A stretch of DNA of 7,529 bases from a bacterium UBP10_UBA1149 (GCA_002311335.1 DBZX01000076.1:1-7529); one strand, 5' to 3'. Numbered from the stretch's first letter, positions 1-6,391 are shown. The notes: a model not told the origin generated them from the sequence alone. Numbers and translations are program-made.

Positions 1-231
1 GCAGCCTAGTCAAGAAGGGAAGCTCGGCGTTCGTGTGCGCCCAGTAATCAGGGGCCGCTGCTGCCCGCTTGGGTCCAATGTCCACCAGGTCCCTGGAGGA
101 TCAGCCCTGCCAGCTGAGAGAAGGAAAATCCACCGGCCAGCCGCCCCCGTTTGCCACTGCAGGCTGCCCCTATCACTCTCTGCTGCCGCCGCCGTTCGGG
201 CACGCAGGATAACAGGCCACGGCACCAGCAG
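1..231. other. Leader region without a confident gene
   Basis: Two weak coding possibilities touch the left edge. On the plus strand the frame starting at base 3 is open to a TAA at 45-47 and reads SLVKKGSSAFVCAQ, with G or C at nearly every third position; it could be the last residues of a gene entering from the left. On the minus strand a GTG at 85-83 opens a frame of 28 codons that runs off the edge; it could be the start of a divergent gene. The two overlap, so at most one is real, and neither is recognisable. Bases 48-231 hold no clear sigma-70 promoter, no terminator with a T-run and no RNA gene I can identify. The methyltransferase frame is also open from a TTG at 151, but the residues from there to the ATG at 232 do not resemble the family. 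Confidence 0.4.
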
Positions 232-1548
232 ATGGACGACAGCACGACAGTAGAAGACAGCGCGACACCGGAGACCCCGGTAGAGCTCGAGCTGGACATC
301 GAGAGCCTCTCCTTCGGCCGCGCCGCCATCGCGCGCCACGAAGGCCGGGTGGTGTTCGTGGAGGGCGCTGCGCCCGGCGACCGGGTGCGCGCGACCATCA
401 CTGCCACGCACTCGGGTTACGACGAGGCCGTGGTCGCAGAAGTACTCACAGCGGGCGAAGCCAGGGTGGAGCCACCCTGCCCGCTGGTGAAGGAATGCGG
501 CGGCTGCCCCTGGCAGCACGTCGACTACCAGGTTCAGCTCGAGGCCAAGCGCGACGCCCTGGTCGACTGCATCACCCGCATCGGCCGCATCGACAATCCC
601 CCCGTCGCCGCGCCCGACCCCTCACCGCTCAACCTGGGCTACCGCAACCGACTCAAGCTGCGCTTCGCCGGGCACAGGATGGGCTTCTACCGCGCCTCTA
701 CCCATCGCCTGGTACCCGTGGACGACTGCATGCTGGCCGAGCCCTACATCAGGGACGCCATGCCGCTGGTCGAAGAACTGGTGGCCGGCATGTCCACGCA
801 GGCCACGCGCGTTGAGATCGTGTCGCGCGGGCGCATGGCCGGGCTGGTGGTGGCCATCAACAGCCGCGGCCGCCTGCGCCGCTCGGACACAGCGCGGGTA
901 CGCGAGTTTCTCGACCAGCCAGGCTGCCCGGTAAAAGGCGTCGTTGCCTGGGGCAAGGGCTGGAAGCGCGAGTGGGGCGACACCCGGCGACGCTGGCGGC
1001 CAGTGGCAGACGGCCCCACCATCGAAGCGCCGGGCACCACCTTCGGCCAGGTAAACACGCTGGCCAACGAGCTGCTCGTGCAACGGGTACTCGAGGCGGC
1101 CGGCAGTGAACGTAAACGCTTCATCCTCGAGCTCTACGCCGGGGCGGGCAACCTCACCCTGCCGCTGGCACCGCTGGCAGACCAACTGGTGGCCGTGGAA
1201 TCCGACGCCGCGGCCGCGCACGCCCTTGAGCGTTCGGCGCACCGGGCCTCGTTCAGGCATGTAAGCGCCGTCACTGCGCGGGCCGAGGAGTACCTCGCCG
1301 CCGGCGTGAGGCAACGGCCTGATCTCGTGGTTGTCGACCCGACCCGTAGCGGGCTCGGCTCGGCCGCTCACGACATCGCGCGGCTGGAAGCCGAAAAGAT
1401 CGTCTACGTATCCTGCAACCCTTCCACCCTGGCCCGCGACCTGCGGGTGCTGGTCGACGAGGGATACCGCCTTGAGAAAGTGCAGCCCGTAGACCTGTTT
1501 CCCCATACCTTTCACGTCGAGAGCGTGTGCACACTCAGGTTGACTTGA
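232..1548 (+). CDS. RlmD/TrmA-family SAM-dependent RNA 5-methyluridine methyltransferase
   Basis: Transfers a methyl group from S-adenosylmethionine to C5 of a uridine in RNA; the closest family member by layout is RlmD (23S rRNA U1939). From the ATG at 232 the protein has 438 residues, against about 430 for RlmD. In order it shows a TRAM-type RNA-binding domain (about 17-75), an iron-sulphur cluster set Cys83-x5-Cys89-x2-Cys92 with a fourth cysteine at 166, a central domain, then the Rossmann methyltransferase domain with FGQVN at 271-275, the SAM loop LELYAGAGN at 299-307, VVDPTRSG at 367-374, the catalytic cysteine Cys395 in VSCNPSTLARDL, and Glu430 near the C-terminus as probable general base. 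The usual DPPR is DPTR here. The frame is open back to a TTG at 151, but those 27 residues are low-complexity and unlike the family, so ATG 232 is preferred; no strong ribosome site precedes either start. The rRNA position methylated, and hence the choice among RlmD, RlmCD or TrmA, cannot be settled by eye. Confidence 0.93.
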   Translation: MDDSTTVEDSATPETPVELELDIESLSFGRAAIARHEGRVVFVEGAAPGDRVRATITATHSGYDEAVVAEVLTAGEARVEPPCPLVKECGGCPWQHVDYQVQLEAKRDALVDCITRIGRIDNPPVAAPDPSPLNLGYRNRLKLRFAGHRMGFYRASTHRLVPVDDCMLAEPYIRDAMPLVEELVAGMSTQATRVEIVSRGRMAGLVVAINSRGRLRRSDTARVREFLDQPGCPVKGVVAWGKGWKREWGDTRRRWRPVADGPTIEAPGTTFGQVNTLANELLVQRVLEAAGSERKRFILELYAGAGNLTLPLAPLADQLVAVESDAAAAHALERSAHRASFRHVSAVTARAEEYLAAGVRQRPDLVVVDPTRSGLGSAAHDIARLEAEKIVYVSCNPSTLARDLRVLVDEGYRLEKVQPVDLFPHTFHVESVCTLRLT

Positions 1549-1578
1549 GCCTGGCAGAACAGCATTCTATGGCCACCT

Positions 1579-1583
1579 GAGGG
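1579..1583 (+). promoter_or_regulatory. Ribosome-binding site of the 89-residue gene
   Basis: GAGGG lies five bases before the ATG at 1589. It is the clearest Shine-Dalgarno match on the plus strand here and fixes the start of the small gene. A three-codon ATG-GCC-ACC-TGA unit at 1570-1581 overlaps it, probably by chance. Confidence 0.6.
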
Positions 1584-1588
1584 TCGCC

Positions 1589-1858
1589 ATGAAAAAGAAG
1601 ATTGCAACCTTAAGCCCTGTAAAAAAGCGGCCAAAACGCGCCACTGTGACGATTATCCCCGGCAAGGGGGTTTCGCAGGCCATCAACTACCTGCTCGAAG
1701 ATCGCGACGAGCTGGAGTGGCTGGTGGCGGTGGGCCGCAACAAGCAGGGTGAAATATTCTTCTACGACACCGGCGGCGACATCATCGAAGACCTGGGCAC
1801 GCTTGAGTACCTCAAGGAACGCATCGCCCGCTCGCACTTCTGCGAAGACGGCGACTGA
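1589..1858 (+). CDS. Unrecognised 89-residue protein with basic N-terminus
   Basis: I do not recognise this gene with certainty. It begins with ATG 5 bases after GAGGG (1579-1583), a good ribosome-binding site, and lies 40 bases downstream of the methyltransferase, so it is probably co-transcribed. Residues 1-18 are rich in lysine and arginine (MKKK, then KKRPKR) and are encoded by A-rich codons unlike the surrounding DNA. Residues 19-89 look like a small alpha/beta fold: a predicted strand VTIIPG, a helix with YLLEDRDELE, a strand LVAVGRN, a turn KQGE, a strand IFFYDTGG, and a closing helix GTLEYLKERI, ending in an acidic tail with the only cysteine. There is no signal peptide or membrane segment. 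The arrangement of an acidic helix, a hydrophobic strand, a 'K-x-G-E' turn, a second strand and a helix with 'LEYLK' recalls small accessory proteins common in phages and proteobacteria; that is an impression, not an assignment. The basic tail could bind RNA or DNA (inference). Confidence 0.75.
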   Translation: MKKKIATLSPVKKRPKRATVTIIPGKGVSQAINYLLEDRDELEWLVAVGRNKQGEIFFYDTGGDIIEDLGTLEYLKERIARSHFCEDGD

Positions 1859-1934
1859 CTGGTAGCGCCCGCTGCGCACCTTCTTCCTCTTCTACCTCCT
1901 CAGCTACCTGCTGCACAACCCGCTGCTGGCGCTC

Positions 1935-2555
1935 GTGATCGTGGGCCTGGTCGTCTGGCTGACCAACGCGAGGGTGAGCGGACGCTGGTTCAACCCGGCC
2001 TCGTTGTGGCGCCGCCACAACGCCGTCAACGAACTCAAGAAACTGCTCGACGTAAACGATCACGACGTGGGCGCGCACAACGACCTCGGGCGCATACTGG
2101 TCGACAAGGGTCGCCACGCCGAGGCCCTGCCGCACATGGAGAAGGCCATCGCGCGCATGGACGAGGCGGCCGAGACGAACTACTTCCTGGGACTTGCGCG
2201 GCTGCACAGCGGCGACACCGAGCGCGGACTGGCCGACGTGGAGCGCGCGTTGGAAATCTCGCCGGGCTTTCTCTACGGCGAACCCCGCCTGGCGCTGGCG
2301 CGCTGGTACGCTGAGGCCAAGCGCCCGCGCGAAGCGCTTGAGCAGGCGCGCATGGCGGTCAAGATCAACACCAGCAGCGTCGAGGGTTGGCTCATTGCCG
2401 GCGAGTCTGCCGCCGCGCTTGGGCAGAACGACGAGGCCCGCGAGACGCTGGGGCAGGCACGCCACGCCTACCAGCACCTGCCCGCCTACCTGCACCTGCC
2501 CAACCGGCGCTACGCCATACGTGCGCGCCGCCTGCTGAAAAAAGTCCCGAGCTAG
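1935..2555 (+). CDS. TPR-repeat protein with N-terminal membrane anchor; start uncertain
   Basis: A tetratricopeptide-repeat protein, probably a membrane-anchored scaffold for protein-protein contacts; partners unknown. From the GTG at 1935 there are 206 residues. Residues 1-10 (VIVGLVVWLT) are the end of a hydrophobic segment; after a basic linker come about four helix-turn-helix repeats at roughly 43-76, 80-113, 117-146 and 150-183, with TPR marks such as LGRILVDKGRHAEALPHMEK, FLGLARLHSGD and ALEISP. The tail is strongly basic (RRYAIRARRLLKK). The reading frame stays open upstream to a TAG at 1863-1865, and that stretch encodes FFLFYLLSYLLHNPLLAL, which continues the membrane segment. It contains no ATG, GTG or TTG, so the true start is either a CTG (for example 1872) or the annotated GTG with a shortened anchor. 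No ribosome-binding site precedes 1935. The gene follows the 89-residue gene closely and probably shares its transcript. Fold confidence is high; start confidence is low. Confidence 0.82.
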   Translation: MIVGLVVWLTNARVSGRWFNPASLWRRHNAVNELKKLLDVNDHDVGAHNDLGRILVDKGRHAEALPHMEKAIARMDEAAETNYFLGLARLHSGDTERGLADVERALEISPGFLYGEPRLALARWYAEAKRPREALEQARMAVKINTSSVEGWLIAGESAAALGQNDEARETLGQARHAYQHLPAYLHLPNRRYAIRARRLLKKVPS

Positions 2556-2563
2556 AAGTCAGC

Positions 2564-2575
2564 CCGGCCGGCCGG
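2564..2575. repeat. 12-bp GC palindrome between convergent genes
   Basis: CCGGCCGGCCGG is identical to its reverse complement and lies in the 22 bases between the two facing stop codons (TPR gene TAG at 2553-2555, folA TGA at 2580-2578). A hairpin here could help end transcription from both sides, but no T-run follows on either strand, so it is not a standard intrinsic terminator. The CCGG repetition may simply reflect the high GC content. Confidence 0.35.
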
Positions 2576-2577
2576 CG

Positions 2578-3078
2578 TCAGGGCCTGTCGTAGACCCTGA
2601 AACTTAACGCGTAAGGGTTCTTCTCGTCGCTCTCGCGGCGCTTGTCGTCCGACAATCGCCAGCCGTCGAGAGCCTCCAGCGGAAATCTTGTGTCGCCTTC
2701 AACATTCGCGTGCACCAGCGTCAGGTACACCCGGTCGCTCAACGGCAAGGCCTCGGCGAACACCCGGCTGCCACCGGCGACAAACACCGTGTCGTCGTCA
2801 GACACCTGGCCTCGGCAGTATTCGAGCGCTGCAGTGACCGACGGCCTCACGACAACGCCGTCGGGCTGGTAGTCGCCCTGGCCGCTCACCACCACGCAGG
2901 GACGGCCGGGCAAGGGACGCGACCCGAGCGACTCGAAGGTGAGCCGTCCCATTATCATCCGGTGTCCCTCGGTCAGACGCTTGAAGTAAGCCAGGTCGGC
3001 CGGCAGCCGCCACGGCAGGCCACCATCGCGCCCGATAACGCCGTTCTCGGCAACGGCCACTACGCAAGCAACGATCAC
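2578..3078 (-). CDS. folA: Dihydrofolate reductase
   Basis: Reduces dihydrofolate to tetrahydrofolate with NADPH in the cytoplasm, renewing the cofactor spent by thymidylate synthase. The 166-residue length is typical of bacterial chromosomal enzymes (about 160). Recognisable in order: the N-terminal strand and Met20-type loop with NGVIGRDGGLPWRLPADL (12-29), including Trp23 and the catalytic acid Asp28; the NADPH-binding MGRLTFES (43-50) followed by LPGRPCVVVS; the glycine pair in VAGGSRVFAEALPLSDRVYL (100-119); and EGDTRFP (127-133). The start is GTG, and starting there gives the expected N-terminus. It begins 17 bases after the thyA stop with only a weak GGTGG ribosome site, so translation probably depends on readthrough from thyA. 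It is the last gene of the minus-strand run and ends facing the TPR gene. No key residue is missing. Confidence 0.97.
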   Translation of the reverse strand: MIVACVVAVAENGVIGRDGGLPWRLPADLAYFKRLTEGHRMIMGRLTFESLGSRPLPGRPCVVVSGQGDYQPDGVVVRPSVTAALEYCRGQVSDDDTVFVAGGSRVFAEALPLSDRVYLTLVHANVEGDTRFPLEALDGWRLSDDKRRESDEKNPYALSFRVYDRP

Positions 3079-3095
3079 CGGCAGCGACCCACCAG

Positions 3096-3890
3096 CTAGA
3101 CGGCCACCGCTGCGGCTATGTGCGGCTGGGCCTGGTAGCCCTGGAGTTCAAAGTCGTCGTAGCTGAAGGCGAAAAGATCGTTGACCTCGGGGTTGATCAT
3201 CATGGTCGGCAACGGGCCGGGCAATCGCGAAAGCTGCTCGCGGGCCTGGTCGAGATGGTTGAGATAGAGATGCGTGTCGCCCAGCGTGTGGATGAACTCC
3301 CCCGGCTCAAGGCCGGTGACCTGGGCCACCATCATCGTCAGCAGGGAGTACGAAGCCACGTTGAACGGCACGCCGAGAAACAGGTCGGCGCTGCGCTGGT
3401 ACATCTGGCAGGACAAGCGCCCGTCACAGACGTAAAACTGGAACAGCAGGTGGCAGGGCGGCAGCGCCATACCCTCGATCTCGCCCGGGTTCCACGAACT
3501 CACCAGCATGCGCCTCGAGTCCGGGTTGTCGCGCACCTGCTCTACGACCTGGGCCAGTTGGTCGATGCTGCCACCGTCGGCCGTCGGCCAGCTGCGCCAC
3601 TGGTGACCGTAAACAGGCCCCAGCTCGCCGTTCTCATCGGCCCACTCGTCCCAGATCCTGACACCGTTCTGCTGCAGGTAGGCCACGTTGGTATCGCCGG
3701 CGATGAACCACAGCAGCTCGTGGATGATCGAGCGCAGGTGCAGTTTCTTGGTGGTGAGAAGCGGGAAGCCGGCCGAAAGATCGTAGCGCGACTGGCAGCC
3801 GAATATGCTCAGCGTGCCGGTGCCCGTGCGGTCCTGCTTGCTGCTGCCCTCGTCGAGCACCTTCTGTAGAAGATCGAGATACTGGCGCAC
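3096..3890 (-). CDS. thyA: Thymidylate synthase
   Basis: Converts dUMP and 5,10-methylene-tetrahydrofolate to dTMP and dihydrofolate. With the GTG at 3890 as start, the protein has 264 residues, the same as Escherichia coli ThyA, and the functional residues fall at the same numbers: Arg21 in the RTGTG phosphate loop, catalytic Cys146 in ALPPCHLLFQF, Arg166 and Asp169 in YQRSADLFLG, Asn177, His207 and Tyr209 in GDTHLYLNH, ending in AAAVAV. The N-terminus VRQYLDLLQKVLDEG also aligns directly with the E. coli start. The frame remains open for 45 more codons upstream to 4025, but that part lies inside the 3' end of the DUF1015 gene and does not resemble ThyA, so the longer form is rejected. The start lies 11 bases after the DUF1015 stop; ribosome site weak (GAGCGGG). 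Position 168 is alanine where E. coli has cysteine, outside the catalytic core. Followed at 17 bases by folA, completing the thymidylate cycle. Confidence 0.98.
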   Translation of the reverse strand: MRQYLDLLQKVLDEGSSKQDRTGTGTLSIFGCQSRYDLSAGFPLLTTKKLHLRSIIHELLWFIAGDTNVAYLQQNGVRIWDEWADENGELGPVYGHQWRSWPTADGGSIDQLAQVVEQVRDNPDSRRMLVSSWNPGEIEGMALPPCHLLFQFYVCDGRLSCQMYQRSADLFLGVPFNVASYSLLTMMVAQVTGLEPGEFIHTLGDTHLYLNHLDQAREQLSRLPGPLPTMMINPEVNDLFAFSYDDFELQGYQAQPHIAAAVAV

Positions 3891-3901
3891 GGTGGGCCCG
3901 C

Positions 3902-5221
3902 TCAGCCGTTCGCGCGGCGTCTTTGCTCGCCACTCATGGCCTCCAGCGAATGGAAGACCAGGCCGGTGAGTAGCTTGGGGTAAAAATACGTCGACTTCTC
4001 GGGCATGAGTTCGCCGGCCAGACACACGTCGGCGATCTGCTCGCTGCGCGTGGCGTTGAGAAGAAACCCTCCCTCGAGCTCGCCCGCGTCCACCCTGTCG
4101 AGCAACGACGCTGCGTCCACGGTGTACGTTATTTCCGGCGGGCCACTTCCGCCCGCCGCCTGCAGTGCCTCTGCCAGCACCGCGCCGTGCAGCGCGCTTA
4201 CGTCGAGCGCGGCCAGCGGCGAACCCGCCTCGGCCACGGCGGGCCTGCTCACCAACAAGTAGTGATCGAGGTCTTTCAAGGCCACGCCGAAGGCGTTGAC
4301 CGCGGCACCGGCCTGCTCGAGCGCGGCCAGCAGTTCGCCCCTTCCGTCTGGCGTACGCTCAAAGCGCTGCAACTCGAAGCCAGAAGACAACGATTCTTCA
4401 AACCTACCGTGATCAGCGCCACCGCTGCTGACCAGTTCGCGGTGGGTGGGCAGTATGACCATGCCCGGATCCTCGAAGGTGGCCAGGAAAGCCATCACGT
4501 GCGCGTCCGGCTGCTCGGAGTCACCCGGCGCATCGTCCGCCGAGGGAGGGTCAGCCCCGTCGTTGAGCTGGGCGTAATAGTTGAGAGCGGTCGCGTAGCG
4601 ATGATGGCCGTCGGCTATGTACACCTGGCGACCGGCCAGCGCTGCCTGCACCGATTCGGCCGCCTCCTGGTCTGTAACCACCCACATGCGATGGCGCACG
4701 CCCTGGTGCTCAACGTCTATGTCTGCCGGGCTGTCCCAACCCGATGGGGGCTCGGGCTTGAAATCGGGGTTGGAGTAGAGACCGAAGATAGGGCTGAGAT
4801 TGGCCCGCACCTCGGTGGTGAGCTCGAGGCGGTCTTTCTTGTGGTGAGAAAAGGTGCGCTCGTGCGGCAGTACCACCGCGCGCGAAAAGGGCTCGAGGGC
4901 CAGCGCGCCTATCACGCCCGTGCGGCGCAAGAGCCTGCCCTCGACCTCGAACTCCTGGCTGTAGAGATAAAAGCTATCGTCGGCGTCGGTGGCCACGTTG
5001 CCCTGCTCCGTCCACTCCCGGAACAGGCGGCCCGCCTCGGCGTGTCCGTCTCGGTTGAGGATCAGCCGGGTGACGTTCCAACGGCCGGCGTCGTACAACG
5101 CGTCGCGCTGCTCTGCACTGATAACGTCGTAGGGCGGGGCCACCGCCGCGTCCATGTCGCCCGCGGCTTCACCGGCAAAACGTATTCCCTTAAACGGTCT
5201 GAACCTGGCCACTTCTCTCAC
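3902..5221 (-). CDS. DUF1015 family protein (COG4198 type)
   Basis: A 439-residue member of the uncharacterised DUF1015 family; no reaction is established to my knowledge. Family hallmarks are present in order: VAPPYDVIS (27-35), LPHERTFSHHKKDRLEL (118-134), ANLSPIFGLYS (140-150), YIADGHHRYATALNYY (201-216), MVILPTHREL (254-263), DVSALHGAVL (340-349) and the C-terminal MPEKSTYFYPKLLTGLVF (406-423). The DGHHR box resembles the signature of ParB/sulfiredoxin-like folds, including the free-serine kinase SerK, and relatives are often reported beside serine-biosynthesis genes; both points are from memory and only suggest a role in serine or one-carbon supply. An acidic, proline-rich stretch at about 221-239 looks like a lineage-specific loop. 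No signal peptide or membrane segment. The GTG start overlaps the TGA stop of the tsaC-like gene (GTGA), implying translational coupling; thyA follows 11 bases downstream. Family assignment is firm, function unknown. Confidence 0.9.
   Translation of the reverse strand: MREVARFRPFKGIRFAGEAAGDMDAAVAPPYDVISAEQRDALYDAGRWNVTRLILNRDGHAEAGRLFREWTEQGNVATDADDSFYLYSQEFEVEGRLLRRTGVIGALALEPFSRAVVLPHERTFSHHKKDRLELTTEVRANLSPIFGLYSNPDFKPEPPSGWDSPADIDVEHQGVRHRMWVVTDQEAAESVQAALAGRQVYIADGHHRYATALNYYAQLNDGADPPSADDAPGDSEQPDAHVMAFLATFEDPGMVILPTHRELVSSGGADHGRFEESLSSGFELQRFERTPDGRGELLAALEQAGAAVNAFGVALKDLDHYLLVSRPAVAEAGSPLAALDVSALHGAVLAEALQAAGGSGPPEITYTVDAASLLDRVDAGELEGGFLLNATRSEQIADVCLAGELMPEKSTYFYPKLLTGLVFHSLEAMSGEQRRRANG
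5218..5221 (-). promoter_or_regulatory. GTGA stop-start overlap
   Basis: On the minus strand the four bases GTGA hold the GTG start of the DUF1015 gene and the TGA stop of the preceding tsaC-like gene. Such an overlap usually means that terminating ribosomes reinitiate on the next gene, keeping the two products in a fixed ratio. Confidence 0.8.
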
Positions 5222-5859
5222 CCACCTTGCACGTTTATCGTGCCCGTAACGTCAACAGAGCCACTCCTTCGCAGATAGGCCCGACCATCCAAAAACTCAA
5301 CCACCGTGCTTGCAGACTCGGCCACGCGCGGACCGTCGTCGACGTAACAGGCCACACTGTCACCGAAATATTCGCGAGCGGTCTGCACACTGCGCGCAGG
5401 CTCCAACGACGAGGGATTGGCCGAGGTCGCGGTCAGGGCCACCCCCGCGGCCTTGAGCAGGGCGGCCGCCACCGGGTCGCTGCTGCATCTCAGGCCCACG
5501 CCTCCGGTTTCACCCACCAGGCCGCGGGGAAGACCGGCAGCGGCGGGTAACACCAGCGTCAGCGGGCCAGGCCACCAGCGCCGCGCCAGTTCCACGGCCT
5601 CGGTACCCGGGTCAGTGGCCAGCAGGACGCGCGCCTGCCCGAGATCGGCAACCAGCACCGACATACCACGCCCATCGTCCCTGCCCTTGGCGGCCAGCAA
5701 GCGCTGCACGGCCTCTGCGTTGCCAGCGTCGGCGCCCAGGGCATAAATAGTTTCGGTCGGATACACCACCAGGCCACCGGCCCTGATTGCGTCGGCCGCG
5801 TGCAGCACGGCCACCTCAAGCTGCTCGGCCTGCTCGGTCATCGTGGGCGTAGAATCCAT
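5218..5859 (-). CDS. tsaC: L-threonylcarbamoyladenylate synthase (TsaC/Sua5/YrdC family)
   Basis: Joins threonine, bicarbonate and ATP into threonylcarbamoyl-AMP, the donor for the t6A modification at position 37 of ANN-reading tRNAs. With the ATG at 5859 the protein has 213 residues: a single YrdC domain, without the extra C-terminal Sua5 domain of about 340-residue relatives. Motifs: VVYPTETIYALGADA (31-45), Lys58 and Arg60 in AKGR, RGMSVLV (64-70), WWPGPLTLVLP (95-105), VGLRCSSDPVA (121-131), Ser146-Ala-Asn148 in TATSANPS (143-150), and ASTVVEF (183-189) near the end. A TTG at 5862 directly before the ATG and another ATG at 5841 are alternative starts; the domain only begins near residue 15, so this does not affect function, and no ribosome site decides among them. 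It begins about 31 bases after purE and overlaps DUF1015 by four. The paralogue YciO, of unclear role, is the main alternative; the KGR and SAN sets favour TsaC. Confidence 0.92.
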   Translation of the reverse strand: MDSTPTMTEQAEQLEVAVLHAADAIRAGGLVVYPTETIYALGADAGNAEAVQRLLAAKGRDDGRGMSVLVADLGQARVLLATDPGTEAVELARRWWPGPLTLVLPAAAGLPRGLVGETGGVGLRCSSDPVAAALLKAAGVALTATSANPSSLEPARSVQTAREYFGDSVACYVDDGPRVAESASTVVEFLDGRAYLRRSGSVDVTGTINVQGG

Positions 5860-5890
5860 CAACAGTTGGACGAGGTCGCCGGCGAGCCCC

Positions 5891-6391
5891 TCAGGGGTCG
5901 ACCTGCTCGACCACTCCCGGCACGGCCGCCGTCATGCGTTTTCGCAGGCGCTTGAAGCGCCCGGCCAGGGCCGTGTCGGACAAGGCCAGCACCTGGGCCG
6001 CCAGCAGGCCCGCGTTACGCGCGCCGGCCTCGCCTATGGCCAGCGTACCCACCGGCACACCGGCGGGCATCTGCACGGTGGCCAGCAAAGCGTCCATGCC
6101 CTTGAGCGCGCCCGACTCCAGCGGCACGCCCAGCACGGGCAGCGTGGTGTGCGCCGCCACGGCACCGGCCAGGTGCGCGGCTCGCCCGGCACCCACCACG
6201 AACACCTTCACGCCGCGCCCGGGTGCTGCACGCACGTAGTCAGCCGTCTGCTCGGGCGAACGGTGAGCCGAGGTCACGACGACCTCGTGGGCTACCGACA
6301 GTTCGGTCAACGCGTCGGACGCAGCCGACATGACCTCGCGGTCGCTGTTGCTGCCCATGAGTATTGCCACCAGTGGTTTGAACTTCGCCAT
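5891..6391 (-). CDS. purE: N5-carboxyaminoimidazole ribonucleotide mutase, class I PurE
   Basis: Moves the carboxyl group of N5-CAIR to C4, giving CAIR, in de novo purine synthesis; class I enzymes normally work with PurK, which is not in this window. The 166 residues cover one compact domain of the octameric enzyme: the nucleotide-phosphate loop MGSNSDREVM (12-21), the active-site SAHRSPE with His43 (41-47), the loop GAGRAAHLAGAVAAHTTLPV (67-86), GVPLES (88-93), LLATVQMPAGVPVGTLAIG (102-120) and GARNAGLLAAQVL (123-135). It lacks the animal/spirochaete-type class II signature, so it is class I. Arg70 in GAGR is unusual: most class I enzymes I know have GAGG or GAGM there. The ATG start has a good ribosome site, AGGGAG, nine bases upstream, and follows purD by 24 bases. 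The C-terminal tail is basic (FKRLRKRM), normal for the family. Confidence 0.97.
   Translation of the reverse strand: MAKFKPLVAILMGSNSDREVMSAASDALTELSVAHEVVVTSAHRSPEQTADYVRAAPGRGVKVFVVGAGRAAHLAGAVAAHTTLPVLGVPLESGALKGMDALLATVQMPAGVPVGTLAIGEAGARNAGLLAAQVLALSDTALAGRFKRLRKRMTAAVPGVVEQVDP

Noticed and set aside
51..66. Possible terminator hairpin (GGGC...GCCC at 52-66)
   Set aside because: The stem has only four pairs and no T-run follows.
85..165. Possible riboswitch upstream of the methyltransferase (CTGAGAG at 113-119 and GCCACTG at 153-159 recall TPP and cobalamin boxes)
   Set aside because: The remaining conserved elements are absent or out of order, no fitting paired stems are seen, and an RNA methyltransferase is not a usual target.
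622..1515. Long minus-strand open frame (297 codons) opposite the methyltransferase
   Set aside because: The plus strand carries the full set of RlmD/TrmA motifs over the same bases; the antisense translation is unrecognisable.
3120..3869. Plus-strand open frame (249 codons) opposite thyA
   Set aside because: thyA matches the E. coli enzyme residue by residue, so this is an antisense shadow.
3891..4025. 45-codon N-terminal extension of thyA
   Set aside because: It overlaps the conserved C-terminus of DUF1015 in another frame, and the GTG at 3890 gives exactly 264 residues with catalytic numbering equal to E. coli ThyA.
4187..5278. Long plus-strand open frame (363 codons) opposite the DUF1015 gene
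   Set aside because: It lies antisense to a gene with clear conserved family motifs; its translation has no recognisable domain. Long antisense frames are common in GC-rich DNA.
5662..5685. Apparent loss of the proline after the KGR motif of the TsaC-like protein
   Set aside because: Sua5-type proteins have an NPL-like sequence there, but E. coli TsaC has KGL, which RGM matches well, so this is normal for the TsaC branch.
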